From: Odobenus rosmarus divergens | Lineage: Eukaryota > Chordata > Mammalia > Carnivora > Odobenidae | Assembly: GCF_000321225.1 (NCBI RefSeq) | Contig: NW_004450585.1 | Coordinates: 2,912,532 to 2,976,531 of the forward strand | DNA: 64,000 nucleotides | Reading direction: 5' to 3' | Part shown: positions 1 through 10,745 of the stretch, piece by piece | Layout: each line of letters starts with the position of its first letter | Position numbering within the stretch: the first letter of the stretch is position 1 | Program-made: the position numbers and the translations under genes | The notes under the pieces: model-generated | What the model was told of the DNA's origin: nothing | Databases searched by the model: none | The model's input: the letters and a program-made list of their open reading frames with translations, nothing else

Positions 1-99
1 TAAAGATATATTCAGTTAGGAAATGTAAAAATTGGGAGATGACGGAATACACTGGGAATCGGAACCTATATGTAAATCTGTATATAAACACCACACACA

Positions 100-460
100 A
101 GTGCTTTGTATATAGTTATGAACAAAGGAGACCTACTCTTTGCTCTCAGTGCTTAGAATATTGTGAGGGACACAGAGATTAAACAGATGAGCAACCATAA
201 GTACATAATTACTGATACGTCTGTGAAGGGCAAGTATAGGCACTGTGAGTATATTAGAGGGACCTGTTTGTGATTGGATGGGGTGGCTTCTGAGAAAGTG
301 ACATTTAAGCCCCAGCCTGAAGGATGAGTCAGAGTTAACTAGATGAGTTTGTTGGGGCAGGCAGGTTCTAAGTAGGGGGAAGAATTTGATTAAAGGAGAG
401 AGAAGTGTCAGTGACAACTCCCAGATTTCTTTCCATTCTAAAGTTCTTTGGTACTCTATC
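100..460. repeat. Ancient interspersed repeat, family not assigned
   Basis: The text (increase or loss of short G/A-rich words such as GTGACATTTAAGC..CAGCCTGAAGGATGAG) resembles a common old mammalian repeat also seen at 2470-4060 and 20640-20900. I recognise the pattern but cannot name the family from memory. Confidence 0.4.
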
Positions 461-1455
461 TACATAGGCAATACTGTTTGCACAGATAGAGTTATTAATA
501 TAATTTTCATTAGATAAGTGAAATAAAGTTCATGTAAAATGAGGTTTGTGAGTTGTTGCGTATAATAGCAATTATAGGGTTCATTTATCACCAGATGTTC
601 CCATAAAAAAGAAATGTTGATGTTCATGTTCTTTGTGTTGAGAATACTTCCATCAATAACAGGTGTTGAATAATACTTCCAACTGTTGTTTCTCATGCTA
701 TACTAAATCATGCATTCAAAAATTGGCCCTTGGGGAGTGAAAAAAATTTAACAGTTTTTACAAATAATACAATACATAGAGAGATACACATTGGTATTAA
801 AATTTTATGGGGGGTATTAGGAAAAGTCTAAAAAGACGCAGGGGCGGGGACCGACAATGAAGAAGTTGAAGTACCTGTTTATGTTTTGTCCCCTTTTCTC
901 TTTTGGGTAGTTCCTAGTTTTCTTAATGATTTGTGATGTCTCTAGACATTAGTGGTATCATGTCAAATAATTTATTTTTGCGTGGCTTTTTAACTTAATG
1001 CTGTTCAGAATTCCGTCAAATATGTTGGCCTTTTTGTTCTTGATGGTATTGGAAGTCTGGACTCAACTCTAACATGAAAACGGTTTTCTGTATTTTCTTT
1101 CAGTACTTTTATGACTGTATATTTTATATTAAAGTCTTTATTTGGCAATAAATGTAGTGTTTGGTGTGTGGAGATCTTTTCTCCTAGATGGTCAGTTGTC
1201 TAAATACAATTTATTGAATAACCCAGTCTTTTCTCCACTCACTTAAAATGCTAATACATACAAGTCTGTTTATGGATTCATCAGTTCTAGTTATTTTTCT
1301 CTTTTAACACTAGGATCATATTATGTTAATTAATGGAGCTTTGTAATGTGTCATGATATCTTTTTCCCCAAAAGTTTCATGGCTCTTGTCATACTTTTTT
1401 TTTTCCCTGCAGATGAACTTGAGAATCACATTGTCAGGTTCTTTAATTAGTTAAT

Positions 1456-1889
1456 TAAAAAGATTTATTTATTTGAGGGGTGCCTGGTTGGCTCAGTCGT
1501 TAAGCGTCTGCCTTCGGCTCAGGTCATGATCCCAGGGTCCTGGGATCGAGCCCCGCATCTGGCTCCCTGCTCAGCGGGAGGCCTGCTTCTCCCTCTCCTT
1601 CTGCTTGTGTTCCCTCTCTCGCTGTGTCTTTCTCTGTCAAATAAGTAAATAAAATCTTAAAAAGAAAAAAATCTTTAAAAAAAAGATATTGAGAGCACGC
1701 ATGCGTGTGCTTAAGCGCAGGGCGGCGGGGGGGGGTTGCTGTGTGGGGGAGCTTGGGGGTGGCATTTCTCAATCAGACTACCCCCTGAGTGCAGAGCTCT
1801 ATGCAAGGCTCATCTCACAACCCTGAGATCATCACCTGAGCCGAAATCAAGAGTCAGATGCTTAACTGACTGAGCCACCCAGGCGCCCC
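1456..1889 (-). mobile_element. SINEC copy (-), split by a second SINEC
   Basis: It begins with an A/T tail reading AAAAAGATTTATTTATTTGA and ends with the reversed head TGAGCCACCCAGGCGCCCC at 1889. Bases 1477-1683 are a later SINE in the opposite orientation. The body has a CG-rich stretch (1690-1735). Confidence 0.85.
1477..1683 (+). mobile_element. SINEC copy (+) nested in an older SINEC
   Basis: It has head GGGGTGCCTGGTTGGCTCAG, the tRNA-like body, a TC-rich segment and an AAATAAGTAAATAAAATCTT tail with A-run. The duplicated target is the A-rich AAAAAGAT sequence of the older SINE's tail. Confidence 0.85.
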
Positions 1890-2956
1890 TCAAATTGTCC
1901 TGTTCTTTAATAAGTCTGATTTGGATTCTGAGTGTAATTGGAATGTATAGATTAATTTGAGAATTAGCATCTTTGTATTACTGAATCTTTGGGGGATAGA
2001 GGGAAAGCTGTTACTGTGGGATCTTTTTTCACCCTGAGTTTTTAAACTATTAATTGCCAGTATGTCAAAAAGTGAGTGATTTTTGTATTGCAGCTACCCA
2101 CATTGCGAAGTTATTATTGGTTTTACAGTTGATTCTGTAATTTTTCTGAAGATATTCTCTATCATCAGCATAGAATTACAATTTTCCTTTCTAATATTTA
2201 TACTACTTTTATTGTTTGTAGCATTAACGTAGCAGTGAAAGTTGGTATTCTGTCCTGTTCTTCCTTTACATAGGGTGCCTCTGGTGTTTCAGCATTAATT
2301 ATAATAAAATGATAAGGTTTCTGATTAAAAAATACTTCTATCACATTTGAGACTTTTATTTTTAATTTACTAAGAGTCTTTTAATCAAGAGAGGATGTTG
2401 AATTTTATCAAGTTTTTCGAAGTGTCATAATTTCAGTATTTAATATTAATCAGAAGGGAAATTTGAATTAAAGTAGATATGGAGTAGGAGAAGGATTACC
2501 TGGGAATGTAAAGTTAAGAGAAGCTTTGAGTTTTGGAAAGTGAAGAAGTTGGGAAGAGTGTTTCAAATCAAAGTTAACAGTGTAAAGGTAGGAGTGTGTG
2601 ATGCCTTTAAGAACAGTTAAGAGTTCATTACAGTCAGGGGAAAGTGTGAGCAATACATTTGGGAGAAATGGGATAGGATGGAGGTAATAGGGACCCAATC
2701 ATGAAAGTCCTTATTTCTTGTGCTAAGGAATTTGCATTTTATCTTGAGGACAGTGGGAAGTCTTTGAAGAGTGTCACGTCAGATTGGCTTCAGAATGGGC
2801 TGGGAGGGAACAAAATGCATTTCATGCAGTCACAGGACACCATTTGGGAGGCTTTTGTAGCCCTTCCCACAAGATTCATTGGCTTGGACTAGGGTGATGT
2901 CATGACGGGGAGAGAAGTGAATGTGGGTTCAAGAGGGACTTAGAAGTCACTATCAA

Positions 2957-3143
2957 GGGGCACCTTAACCTCAGTTGGTTAAGCGTCTGCTTTCGGGTCA
3001 GGTCATGATCCCAGGGTCCTGGGATCGGGTCCCTCATTGGGCTCCCTGCTCAGCGGGGAGCCTGCTTCTGCCTGCAGCTCCCCCTGCTTGTGCTTGCTCT
3101 CTCTCTGTGTCAAATAAATAAATAAAATCTAAAAAAAAAAAAA
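2957..3143 (+). mobile_element. SINEC copy (+)
   Basis: It has a damaged head GGGGCACCTTAACCTCAG, a typical body and an (AAAT)n plus A-run tail. Diverged flanking repeats AGAAGTCACTATCAA and AGTAGTCATATCAA suggest the target duplication, so the copy is not young. Confidence 0.85.
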
Positions 3144-3347
3144 GAAGAAGTAGTCATATCAACAGGATTTGGTCCTTGATTGTGAGGGAGAGGGAGATGT
3201 CAAGTATAACAGAAGCTTTAAGTTTTGGAATGGGATATGGAGGGAAGTGATACTGGTCACGGGAGATGGAGAATATGGGGATAGAATTGGATTTTCAGAT
3301 GAAAGGGTTAAGTTCAGTTTTATGTTGATTTTGAGGTGATTGTAGAT

Positions 3348-3581
3348 TTAAAAAATTTTTTTAAATATTTTTTAAACTTTTTTATTGAGAGAGAGAGCGC
3401 GCATATGCACATGTGTGAGCCGGGGGCGGGGGGCGGAGAGTGAGAGAGAGAGAATCCTCAAGCAGACTCCCTGCTGAGTGCAGAGCCCAGTGTGTGGGGC
3501 TGGATCTCACAACCATGAGATCCCAGCCTGAGCCGAAATGAAGAGTTGGATGCTCAACCAACTGAGCCACCCAGGTGCCCC
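3348..3581 (-). mobile_element. SINEC copy (-)
   Basis: It runs from a T-rich tail to reversed head CTGAGCCACCCAGGTGCCCC. The target duplication is TTGAGGTGATTGTAGA on the left and TTGAGGTGCTTGTAGA on the right, with one mismatch. Confidence 0.88.
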
Positions 3582-4091
3582 ATTGAGGTGCTTGTAGAGA
3601 TTATCCAAGTAAAGATGCCCATTAGACATTTGGGAATTTAGATCTGTAAGTAAGAAGAAAGGTCTAGGTTTGAGATCACTTTTGAAAGTTATTAACATAG
3701 GTAGTAATGAAGCCCAAGGGGTATGTGGGATTACTTCAGTAGAATGTAAACAGTAAAAAGAGGGCCTGGGCCGGAATTTGGAGCACGCTGACCTTCAGGG
3801 GGCAGCTGAAGGAAAACAGTCTACAAGAAGAAAGAAGGAACCACTGGAGAGACAGATGGAAACCTAGGAGAAGGAGTGTCATGGAAACCAAAGGGAGAGA
3901 TGATTATGGGTGTGTTGGAGTGGTCAACAGCATCAGATACTGTTGTGAGTTCATATAAAGCCTAAAAATTGTCCTCTGCATTGAGATCTAATCCTGGATT
4001 GGAGATCACAAATATCAATTATCTTGAAGGCTCAACTGAGAAGGAAACTGGCCTTATCATAAAAGAAGTGTTGGTTCAGGTTTGGTGGGCA

Positions 4092-4240
4092 TTTTTTTTT
4101 TTTTAAGATTTTATTTATTTGACAGAGAGAGACACAGTGAGAGAGGGAACACAAGCAGGGGGAGTGGGAGAGGGAGAAGCAGACTTCCTGCGGAGCAGGG
4201 AGCCCGATGCGGGGCTGGATCCCAGGACCCTGGGATCATG
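4092..4240 (-). mobile_element. SINEC copy (-), 5'-truncated
   Basis: The poly(T) tail and body are normal, but the element stops at CCCTGGGATCATG and lacks the tRNA-like head. This looks like incomplete reverse transcription. Confidence 0.85.
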
Positions 4241-4631
4241 AATCAAATGTATATCAAATATATATTTTTATATTTTGACCAAATAGCAGCAGTAGGCAGG
4301 GTGCAGTTGAAAGAAAAAGGAAAAAGGAATGATTGGCATGGCCAAGTAATGAACAACACACAGAGCACAATGCAAGGATTGCACTTGGTTGGGACAGACA
4401 GATGGAAAGATGGGTATGCATTTGTTGTTTCGGGTCTGTTGGGTATTGGAAGCACAAGTTTATTTTCTCTCAAGGCAGGATCTCTAGCAATATTTGAATT
4501 CATTTAAGGTGTTTGGAGGCATTGAATATGAAATACAAAACTAGGAAAGGGAGTGGAGATTTTCGAGTAAGATCTTAGGGCATCAGAATTCTGCCCTTGT
4601 AAAGCAGTTTTAATCTAATCCATTCATTTTT

Positions 4632-4830
4632 GTTTTTTTTTTTAAGATTTTATTTATTTATTTGATAGAGAGAGGGAGAGCACAAGCAGATGGAGTGGCA
4701 AGCAGAGGGAGAGGGAGAAGCAGGCTCCCCGCTGAGGAAGGAGCCCGACACGGGGCTCGATCCCAGGACCCTGGGATCATGACCTGAGCCGAAGGCAGCC
4801 GCTTAACTGACTGAGCCACCCAGGCGCCCC
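4632..4830 (-). mobile_element. SINEC copy (-)
   Basis: It is full length, running from T-run plus AAGATTTTATTTATTT to reversed head TGAGCCACCCAGGCGCCCC. It lies about 290 bases before the NDUFAF4 terminal exon. Confidence 0.9.
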
Positions 4831-5120
4831 TTTGTTGTTCTTTAATATACATGAAATAATGCGATGAGTGGATGGTATACATTCAGTTGTTATTTTCTAG
4901 AACTACCTAAATTTCTTAATGGTGTTTGAGCTATAGTTATGTTATGGCAGTGGGGCAAAAGTACCATCAAACTATGTGTCATTGTAATGAGAAAATGTAG
5001 TTTGGAGAAGCATGTGTAGTATTTATTTGAAGTAGTGGGGATTTGAGAAGCGTGGAAGGAGATGTCAAATCTTTTCTCTCTCTTGTCTTGAAAGACTTTT
5101 GTTTTTGTTTTTGATACTAG

Positions 5121-5408
5121 GTAAAAGATGGTGGAACACGTCAAAAGCCAAAGGAGTTCAGATTGGCAAAAGGCCGTGAGTTTAACATGATAAGTATCAA
5201 GAACATTCCCAAAGGCAAAATTTCCATTGTAGAGGCATTGACACTTCTCAATAATCATAAACTTTATCCGGAAACATGGACTGCTGAGAAAATAGCAGAA
5301 GAGTACTATCTAGAACAGAAAGATGTAAAATCCCTTCTCAAATATTTTGTTACTTTTGAAGTCGGAATCTTCCCTCCTGAAGACAAGAAAGCGATACCAT
5401 CAAAATGA
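5121..5408 (+). CDS. NDUFAF4: NDUFAF4, terminal coding exon (partial gene)
   Basis: NDUFAF4 (C6orf66/HRPAP20) is a mitochondrial assembly factor for respiratory complex I that acts early in assembly of the membrane and peripheral arms. The exon reads in phase 0 from GTA AAA (Val-Lys) to a TGA at 5406-5408, giving 95 codons of a protein usually about 175 residues long. Recognisable blocks are PKEFRLAK, then [46 protein letters not shown] and the C-terminal [11 protein letters not shown]. The frame has no stops or frameshifts, and the splice acceptor at 5119-5120 follows a long T-rich tract, so this is a real exon and not a processed pseudogene. The N-terminal part of the gene is upstream of the window. 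A residue change such as EVGIF for the human EVEIF is ordinary divergence. Any start codon inside this exon is not the gene's start. Confidence 0.95.
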   Translation, partial: VKDGGTRQKPKEFRLAKGREFNMISIKNIPKGKISIVEALTLLNNHKLYPETWTAEKIAEEYYLEQKDVKSLLKYFVTFEVGIFPPEDKKAIPSK

Positions 5409-7020
5409 AGAAAATTTTGAAATTACTTTTCCTATATGTAGTCCCCGTTCCCATGCCCTGTTTAGTTTCTTATTTTCAGCATGTGAAATTATACAAATTA
5501 ATGAATGTTTAAAGCTCCCTTCTTGGGAGAGCGTACTATTTATTGAGCTTTGCTGAATTTTCAGGATTGCTGATAGAATGAATTTTGTTTCTTTGTGAAG
5601 TTTAATTTGGTTTAGGTATATGTTCATATGTAATATCAGCAAGCCTAATCAGCATATATATAAATTTATGATAAAAAACTTAAAGTGTAATTTTAGGCAA
5701 ATCATATCATCAGCTTTTAGACTGGTCGGTCATATGGCCTCTTGGGAAATGTCCTGAATCTTTCATTTAACATTGAAAGTTTCGCCGTCCAATTTAGGTG
5801 GTTAATTTATTCTTCCTATGGAATTGTGAAAGTAAGAGTTTTCCTAACTCTTAGGACTGTGATCTTTTCTTGTTAGGGAAAGGGAAACTTGACAGCGAGG
5901 TAGGATAACAGTATTTCCCAAATGAAAGCAGGCAGGAAAGTGGATACAAAATCAATAGAAAGTTCATTTTATTATTACAGGGAATAAGAGCGAGGACTTC
6001 TTGTTTTGAACTGTTTTATTTAAGTATGGAATAACTTCTTAAAATTATAAAAAGGAATTGGTATTTACAAAATTTTAGCAATCTCTGTTTTGACAACAGG
6101 TAGATCCAAAAGCTTTCAGAGAGGCAGGTAGTTGTGGGAGAGTCACTTCTCTGGATTTAATATAGAAATATAAGAAAATTGTAAAGAAGGGTTAAATCAC
6201 AGAACCATGGTAAATGAAATTTAGTGACGAATTATATATATATATATAATGTATATATATAATATATAAACATATATATATGTTTTCTAATTTAAATGCT
6301 CGTTGAAAGAGAGGAAAAAATTGCAAGAAGTTTAAAATTTGAACATTGGAAGGGACCTGGGAAATTGCTGCTTCATCCATTGAACCAACTTAAGAGTACA
6401 GTGTGTTCCAGTGCTAGGGTCTTGAGTGAGATCATCGAAGTTTAGCTGTGTCGTATTACCACCTGTGGGATCTTGGGTAGATTGTGTAACCTCTTTGAGA
6501 CTGAATTTCCTTTATGAAATGAATATAATGCTGCCTTATTTAAATTTAACGGTTACTGTGAGGATAAATGATAATAAAGGACTGAAAGAATATGACTTAT
6601 TTTTTGCAGTTAAGAACAGAGGGCTGGGGAAGTTTCATGACTTGTTTAGGATTATTATTTAGTTTATGACATAGCTGGGCCCAGAATCTAGGTTTTCAGA
6701 TTCCTCGTGGCATGTTTTTTTCTGCTGTGCCAAAAAGAAGCTTATTTCAGAAGAGCAGAAAGTGCAAGTTGTAGGAACATTGGAGAATGTGGTAAGAAAA
6801 ATTCCAGGTTATCTGTGTCTTTCTAAAGGAAGGCAGACATTTGCTACTTCCCAGATTCCCTTGGAAATGGTATGGAAGATGCTGAGGAATTCAGCATGAT
6901 GATGGAATGAAGCATTTGCAATGCTGAGAAGGGAAAAATGGACCGAGATGGGAATTTTTAAACATGTTTTCAACAGCAGTTTCTTTATGTGAATAAACTG
7001 TACCTTGTTTATTGTGGTTC
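5409..7020 (+). other. NDUFAF4: NDUFAF4 3' UTR (approximate end)
   Basis: The sequence after the stop is AT-rich and non-coding, with a (TA)n tract at about 6231-6280 and an embedded old MIR. The human transcript has a 3' UTR of roughly 1.5 kb, so an end near 7.0 kb is expected. The exact cleavage site is inferred, not seen. Confidence 0.6.
6430..6610 (+). repeat. MIR
   Basis: The MIR core is readable: GTTTAGCTGTG, then GATCTTGGGTAGATTGTGTAACCTCT and CTGTGAGGATAAATGA. It lies within the NDUFAF4 3' UTR. Confidence 0.7.
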
Positions 7021-7229
7021 AAAACAGTTCTTTTAAGAAAACAACTGTATAAAATTGCATTTTAAAACTCTGGTAAATTAGTCATCAAAACTGTTTTCCT
7101 TTATCAAATAAAGGTCAGTACTTGAATTACTAAGACTGCTATTTCTGAGCCATCTTCCCTATTCAAATCTATACTGTGGTTAGGCTTCTGTAAATCTGGC
7201 TGTTATATGGTGTCACATGATCAAATAAA
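6992..7229 (+). terminator. NDUFAF4: Candidate NDUFAF4 poly(A) signals
   Basis: Canonical AATAAA hexamers occur at 6992, 7107 and 7224. The first is followed within 30 bases by TTGTTTATTGTGGTT, a plausible GU-rich downstream element, and is my preferred site. An earlier AATAAA at 6573 lies inside a MIR and would give a shorter UTR. Confidence 0.5.
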
Positions 7230-7264
7230 GTACTTCCCAAATCTTTTATTGGTCTCTCACTGCT

Positions 7265-7421
7265 CTTTATTGTATGGAGAGTGCTTGGGTAGTAGTGATG
7301 TCACAGAAAGCATGGAGTTTAGATTCAGAAAACCTGGGTGTAGATCTCAGCATTGCCATTAGCCATGTGATCTCAGAAGTGAAATGGGTAATAATTGAGA
7401 ACATCTTAAAAGCAATGACTA
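7265..7421 (+). repeat. MIR fragment
   Basis: It contains CATGGAGTTTAGATTCAGAAAACCTGGGTG.. followed by CATTAGCCATGTGATCTC and GAAATGGGTAATAATT, the MIR core and 3' side, with an internal deletion. A SINE follows at 7422. Confidence 0.6.
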
Positions 7422-7594
7422 GGGCGCCTGGGTGGCTCAGTTGGTTAAGTGACTGCCTTCGGCTCAGGTCATGATCCCCGAGTGCCGGGATCAAGGCCTG
7501 CACTAGGCTAGCTGTGCAGCGGGGAATCTGCTTCTCCCTCTGACCCTCTCCCCTCTCCTGTTCTCTCTCTCTCTCTCTCGAATAAATAAAATAG
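7422..7594 (+). mobile_element. SINEC copy (+)
   Basis: It has head GGGCGCCTGGGTGGCTCAG, a (TC)n stretch and a short AATAAATAAAATA tail. I found no clear target duplication, so one end may have been lost. Confidence 0.9.
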
Positions 7595-7604
7595 GAAGAG
7601 AAGT

Positions 7605-7750
7605 ACTATAAACCATATTTTACAGGGGAAATTGAAGCACAAAGATCTAAACTTCAAAGATTACCTAGTTAAGTGTTGGAACCCGGATTTAAACCTTAAT
7701 AGGTTATTTTCAAAACCCTGTGCTCCTAAATGCTCTACTGTGTTACCCCT
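7605..7750 (-). repeat. MIR fragment
   Basis: Antisense MIR text is readable: ATTTTACAGGGGAAATTGAAGCAC, then ACCTAGTTAAGTG and GGAACCCGGATTTAAACC, ending near GCTCTACTGTGTTACC. Confidence 0.7.
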
Positions 7751-9704
7751 CTGGGATTGTAAGAATTAAGTGATGGCGCTCAAGGTGCGGGACTCCTCAG
7801 TGCCCACTGTATATGAGAATCAGTGAACAACATGTCTGGGCCCTCTCTGCTGTGACAGACTGGTTTAATAAGATGCCTTTGTTGATGGGCTCTAGGTCAG
7901 GGATGTTTTTAAAAAATATTTAATGACTAGTGTGGCAGCATACTGTTCAGTGTGAGCTGACCATCTGTGCAGATTGAATAGCCACAGTGTCTGGACATAA
8001 GGTTATTGTGAAGAAAAGGAAGGAGCAGGAGATAGGGTGGCTTTGAAGGAGAGAAGCTTTCCAGAGCATGAAGAAGGGAAGAGGAAAGAATTCCTGGAGA
8101 TGAAAAGATTTGGCATTAGAAAGGTTAGGAGAGGAGGAAGGTTAATTATTGGGTGGGCAGGAGGACTGAGGTCCAGAGAGCCTATAAAAGCTGCCCAAGT
8201 GGGTAGATGTGGCAAAGTTCTACGATAAACAGGGTTTCCCTATCATTTATTCCCAAACTGGGACACTTGAAAGTGAAAAGGGCATCAGTTGCATTAGGAC
8301 AATAGGGGTGATAGCATAAACTGGAATGTCTTAGATAAACTAGGAGGTGTGGTCATCCTAACCACAAAAGGCACTAACCAGAGGTCTTGAAGGGCATCTC
8401 GCCATTAAACACTCAGCAATGGCCCCTCTCATGGACATCCCCTCCATATCTACTCCATGCCCTTAAACACCCATAATCCCAAGAAAAAGAGGGTGGGGCC
8501 CTGGACAATTAGTGGTGGTGTGATTAGGAAGCTTCTGTACCCATAACTGCAGGCATTGAACTGAAGCAGCTTTAAGCACCCTGAACTGGGGCCGTGCTCT
8601 AAGATAGTTTGTCGGGTGCAAGTTGAAAATCTGTAAGAAATGAGGCACATATAAAGGATTAAAGGAGCTTTATGCATCTTAAATAGCCATCACTCATTGC
8701 TTGATAGCTACTCTATCTTGCTTGTCCTGACAAAGACCAATCCATTAAACACTTTGCGAGAAGGAATATCTGTTTATCTGGATACTCCATTTCTTCTGCT
8801 TTAGGAGTAATAGGACTGAGTTACTTGTTAGGAGAAAGGATGAAATGTCAGAAGCACTTAGATCTAAATCCCTGTATAAAAACGAAAGCTTTACATTCAG
8901 AGCATGTGGGTCACTAATTCCGTGGTCTTTCTTTGCCATTGTCGGTGCTCCAACAGGAGAACTGTATCTCAGGAACACAGGTGAGTACAGTTGTAGAAGA
9001 CTAGCTCACAGAGGAACAGAATCCTGAGCCAACAGGAGGTTCTGTAAGTTTTTACTGTGTTGGTGTAAAGTATATAGTAGGTAAATTGCTTCCTTTTTGC
9101 TTCCTGTGGGGAAAAGAGCAACAGATGGGTCTTATAAAGATGAATAATTTGGGAACAGGAATTTAGTCAAAATGGGATAAGCCAGGACTTGGGAGTTGAG
9201 TAGTAATGCCTGACATGAAAGGAAATAGATCACAGTGCACAGTCTTGATGAGCAGGAAAATTTCTCAGTTGTGCGAGAGAATATAACCTTTGGAAGAGTT
9301 CATCTAATTTTGAAAGAGGAAAACCATGACAGTGCTACCTGACTGACCATATAGTCTGCTATGGGTCCAAAGCGAGTAAGCTAATAAGAGGATGTAGGTG
9401 AAGTGAAGGATTGTTTACTGATAGCCAGACCTGGGAATAGAGGGGGCCACCGAGGAAAAAAAAAAGTTTTATGGATTTCTAAAATAAGCCTCAGGGCTTT
9501 CTCTTATTTCAGAAAGAAGTATTGATTAAATTTAATACATGTATGTTTGGTAGTAAAAATTCCGTTTAGAGATAATGATTTTGAGCAATTTTTCTATTTT
9601 AGTATAGTTTGAAACACCTATGTGAAATATAGCCAAATTTTTCTTTAAATGTCTTCCTGCATTTTGAGGTAAGCATAATACAAATCATGCAATAATTTAA
9701 CTGA

Positions 9705-9773
9705 ACTATGTAATGATTATTTTATTTTAGAATTATCTATAATTTCATTTTTCAATAATGATCATTACATAGT
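9705..9773. repeat. Inverted repeat, 13-bp arms
   Basis: The left arm ACTATGTAATGAT (9705-9717) and right arm ATCATTACATAGT (9761-9773) are exact reverse complements around a 43-base AT-rich spacer. No function is assigned. Confidence 0.7.
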
Positions 9774-10104
9774 GGTGTATTTTTGTATAACATTTTCTTT
9801 TATTTTTTTTCAATAGGTGGTATTATGATTTCACATACAGGTGATGAGTATGTAAACAGATGCTGCTTTTTAATTACCCAAATAAAAAACAATACAAATG
9901 GGCTCCTATTTATTATTAAGATTAGCGTAGAGAAACCCTTGCATAGAACATTCAACTCTTGTTAACTCTATTCATTGTTCCTTAGGTTGTTACCCATTCA
10001 TTATTCAGTCATTTCTGTATTAGCCTTCTTGCTGGTGCTGGTCTGCAGCTGATGCTATTGGTTCAGAGAAGGAGCTTAGAAATGGAAAAACCACTTAAAA
10101 TTTG

Positions 10105-10170
10105 AAAGAAAAGTGAGGGGAAGGGAGGGAGGGAGATAGGGGAAGGAAAAGGGAGAGAGGCAGAGATAGA
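10105..10170. repeat. Purine tract with G-quadruplex motif
   Basis: This is a nearly pure A/G run. Bases 10117-10133 contain four G-runs (4, 3, 3, 3) with loops of 2, 1 and 1 bases. Confidence 0.65.
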
Positions 10171-10630
10171 TTATTTTTTGCTTTATAAATATCCCAGAAA
10201 TACCACGACATCACTAAAGTAAAATGAGTACCTTTTCTCCTCTTGGGTTATTTTTTTTATTACATCCTTTCCCTTTATTGCTGGCCCTGGTACTTCAGGA
10301 GGACTGGCAAAAGGTAAGATAAAAGACTTTTTGAAGGTCTAGATTTAAGAGATTTTAAAGCCTCAAAACAACATCCTTAATGAGGCCTTTAAATATTTAG
10401 GTTGCCACGTTCTATTTTTTTAAGAGACCCACTTTTAGGTAGGTCAAATGTGTGACCCACTTCTGAATGTAGATATAAGATTAATAGCACGTGTTTGTTT
10501 GTTTGTTTTTTAAACATTCTCTGCTTGCTCAGGTAACTTATTAAGCAAAAAGAAGACACTTAAACTTTAATAGTTTTTTAAAAGTGGCCTTTCAAGTCAT
10601 TTCCTCAAATCAATATTGCTAATTATTCAG

Positions 10631-10745
10631 TTATTTATTCATTCACCACAAATATTTATTGATCTGTCTACGATGCGCCAGGTACTATTCTAGAAGCTTG
10701 GGATGCAACTGGGAAGATAAAGTCTCATGGAGCTTACAGTTTCAC
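10631..10745 (+). repeat. Ancient repeat fragment (TTATTGA..CAGGTACT type)
   Basis: The text ATTCACCACAAATATTTATT, then GCCAGGTACTATTCTAGAAG, is a frequent old mammalian repeat start. I am unsure of the family name. Confidence 0.5.

Larger units (their letters stand above)
900..2440 (-). repeat. Old L1 (L1M-type) fragment, interrupted by SINEs
   Basis: Antisense L1 ORF2/3' region text is recognisable, for example CTCCTAGATGGTCAGTTGTC, then ATTTATTGAATAACCCAGTC and a later stretch ending near GAGGATGTTGAATTTTATCAAG. The two halves are separated by the nested SINE pair at 1456-1889. It is heavily decayed with no open frame. Confidence 0.6.
2470..4060. repeat. Ancient interspersed repeat, family not assigned, broken by SINEs
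   Basis: The text includes CAATCATGAAAGTCC..GCTAAGGAATTTGCATTTTATC, then GTTAAGTTCAGTTTTATGTTG and CCATTAGACATTTGGGAATT. These belong together in a common ancient mammalian repeat. SINEs at 2957-3143 and 3348-3581 interrupt it. I cannot name the family. Confidence 0.45.
1..5120 (+). other. NDUFAF4: NDUFAF4 last intron (3' part)
   Basis: This stretch is inferred to be intron because the NDUFAF4 final coding exon begins at 5121 behind a good 3' splice site: a T-rich tract followed by ATACTAG ending at 5120. I searched it for the middle coding exon of NDUFAF4 and found nothing similar on the + strand, so that exon should lie left of the window. The content is almost all repeats: an old L1 fragment, an ancient unassigned repeat and six SINEs, listed separately. 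Bases 461-899 show nothing I recognise. Confidence 0.7.
7751..10630. other. Intergenic DNA, mostly unrecognised
   Basis: I see no gene, RNA gene or young repeat here. Open frames are short, and none resembles a known protein. Local features are a 13-bp inverted repeat at 9705-9773, a purine tract with a G-quadruplex motif near 10105-10170 and a short (GTTT)n run near 10493. Confidence 0.6.

Noticed and set aside
5163..5408. NDUFAF4 exon as a short independent 81-residue protein starting within the exon
   Set aside because: The frame opens at 5121 directly after a splice acceptor, and the homology starts there; the internal start is not the gene's start.
5121..5408. Processed pseudogene of NDUFAF4
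   Set aside because: Homology stops exactly at a good splice acceptor, the frame is intact, and no poly(A) tail or target duplication is present near the stop.
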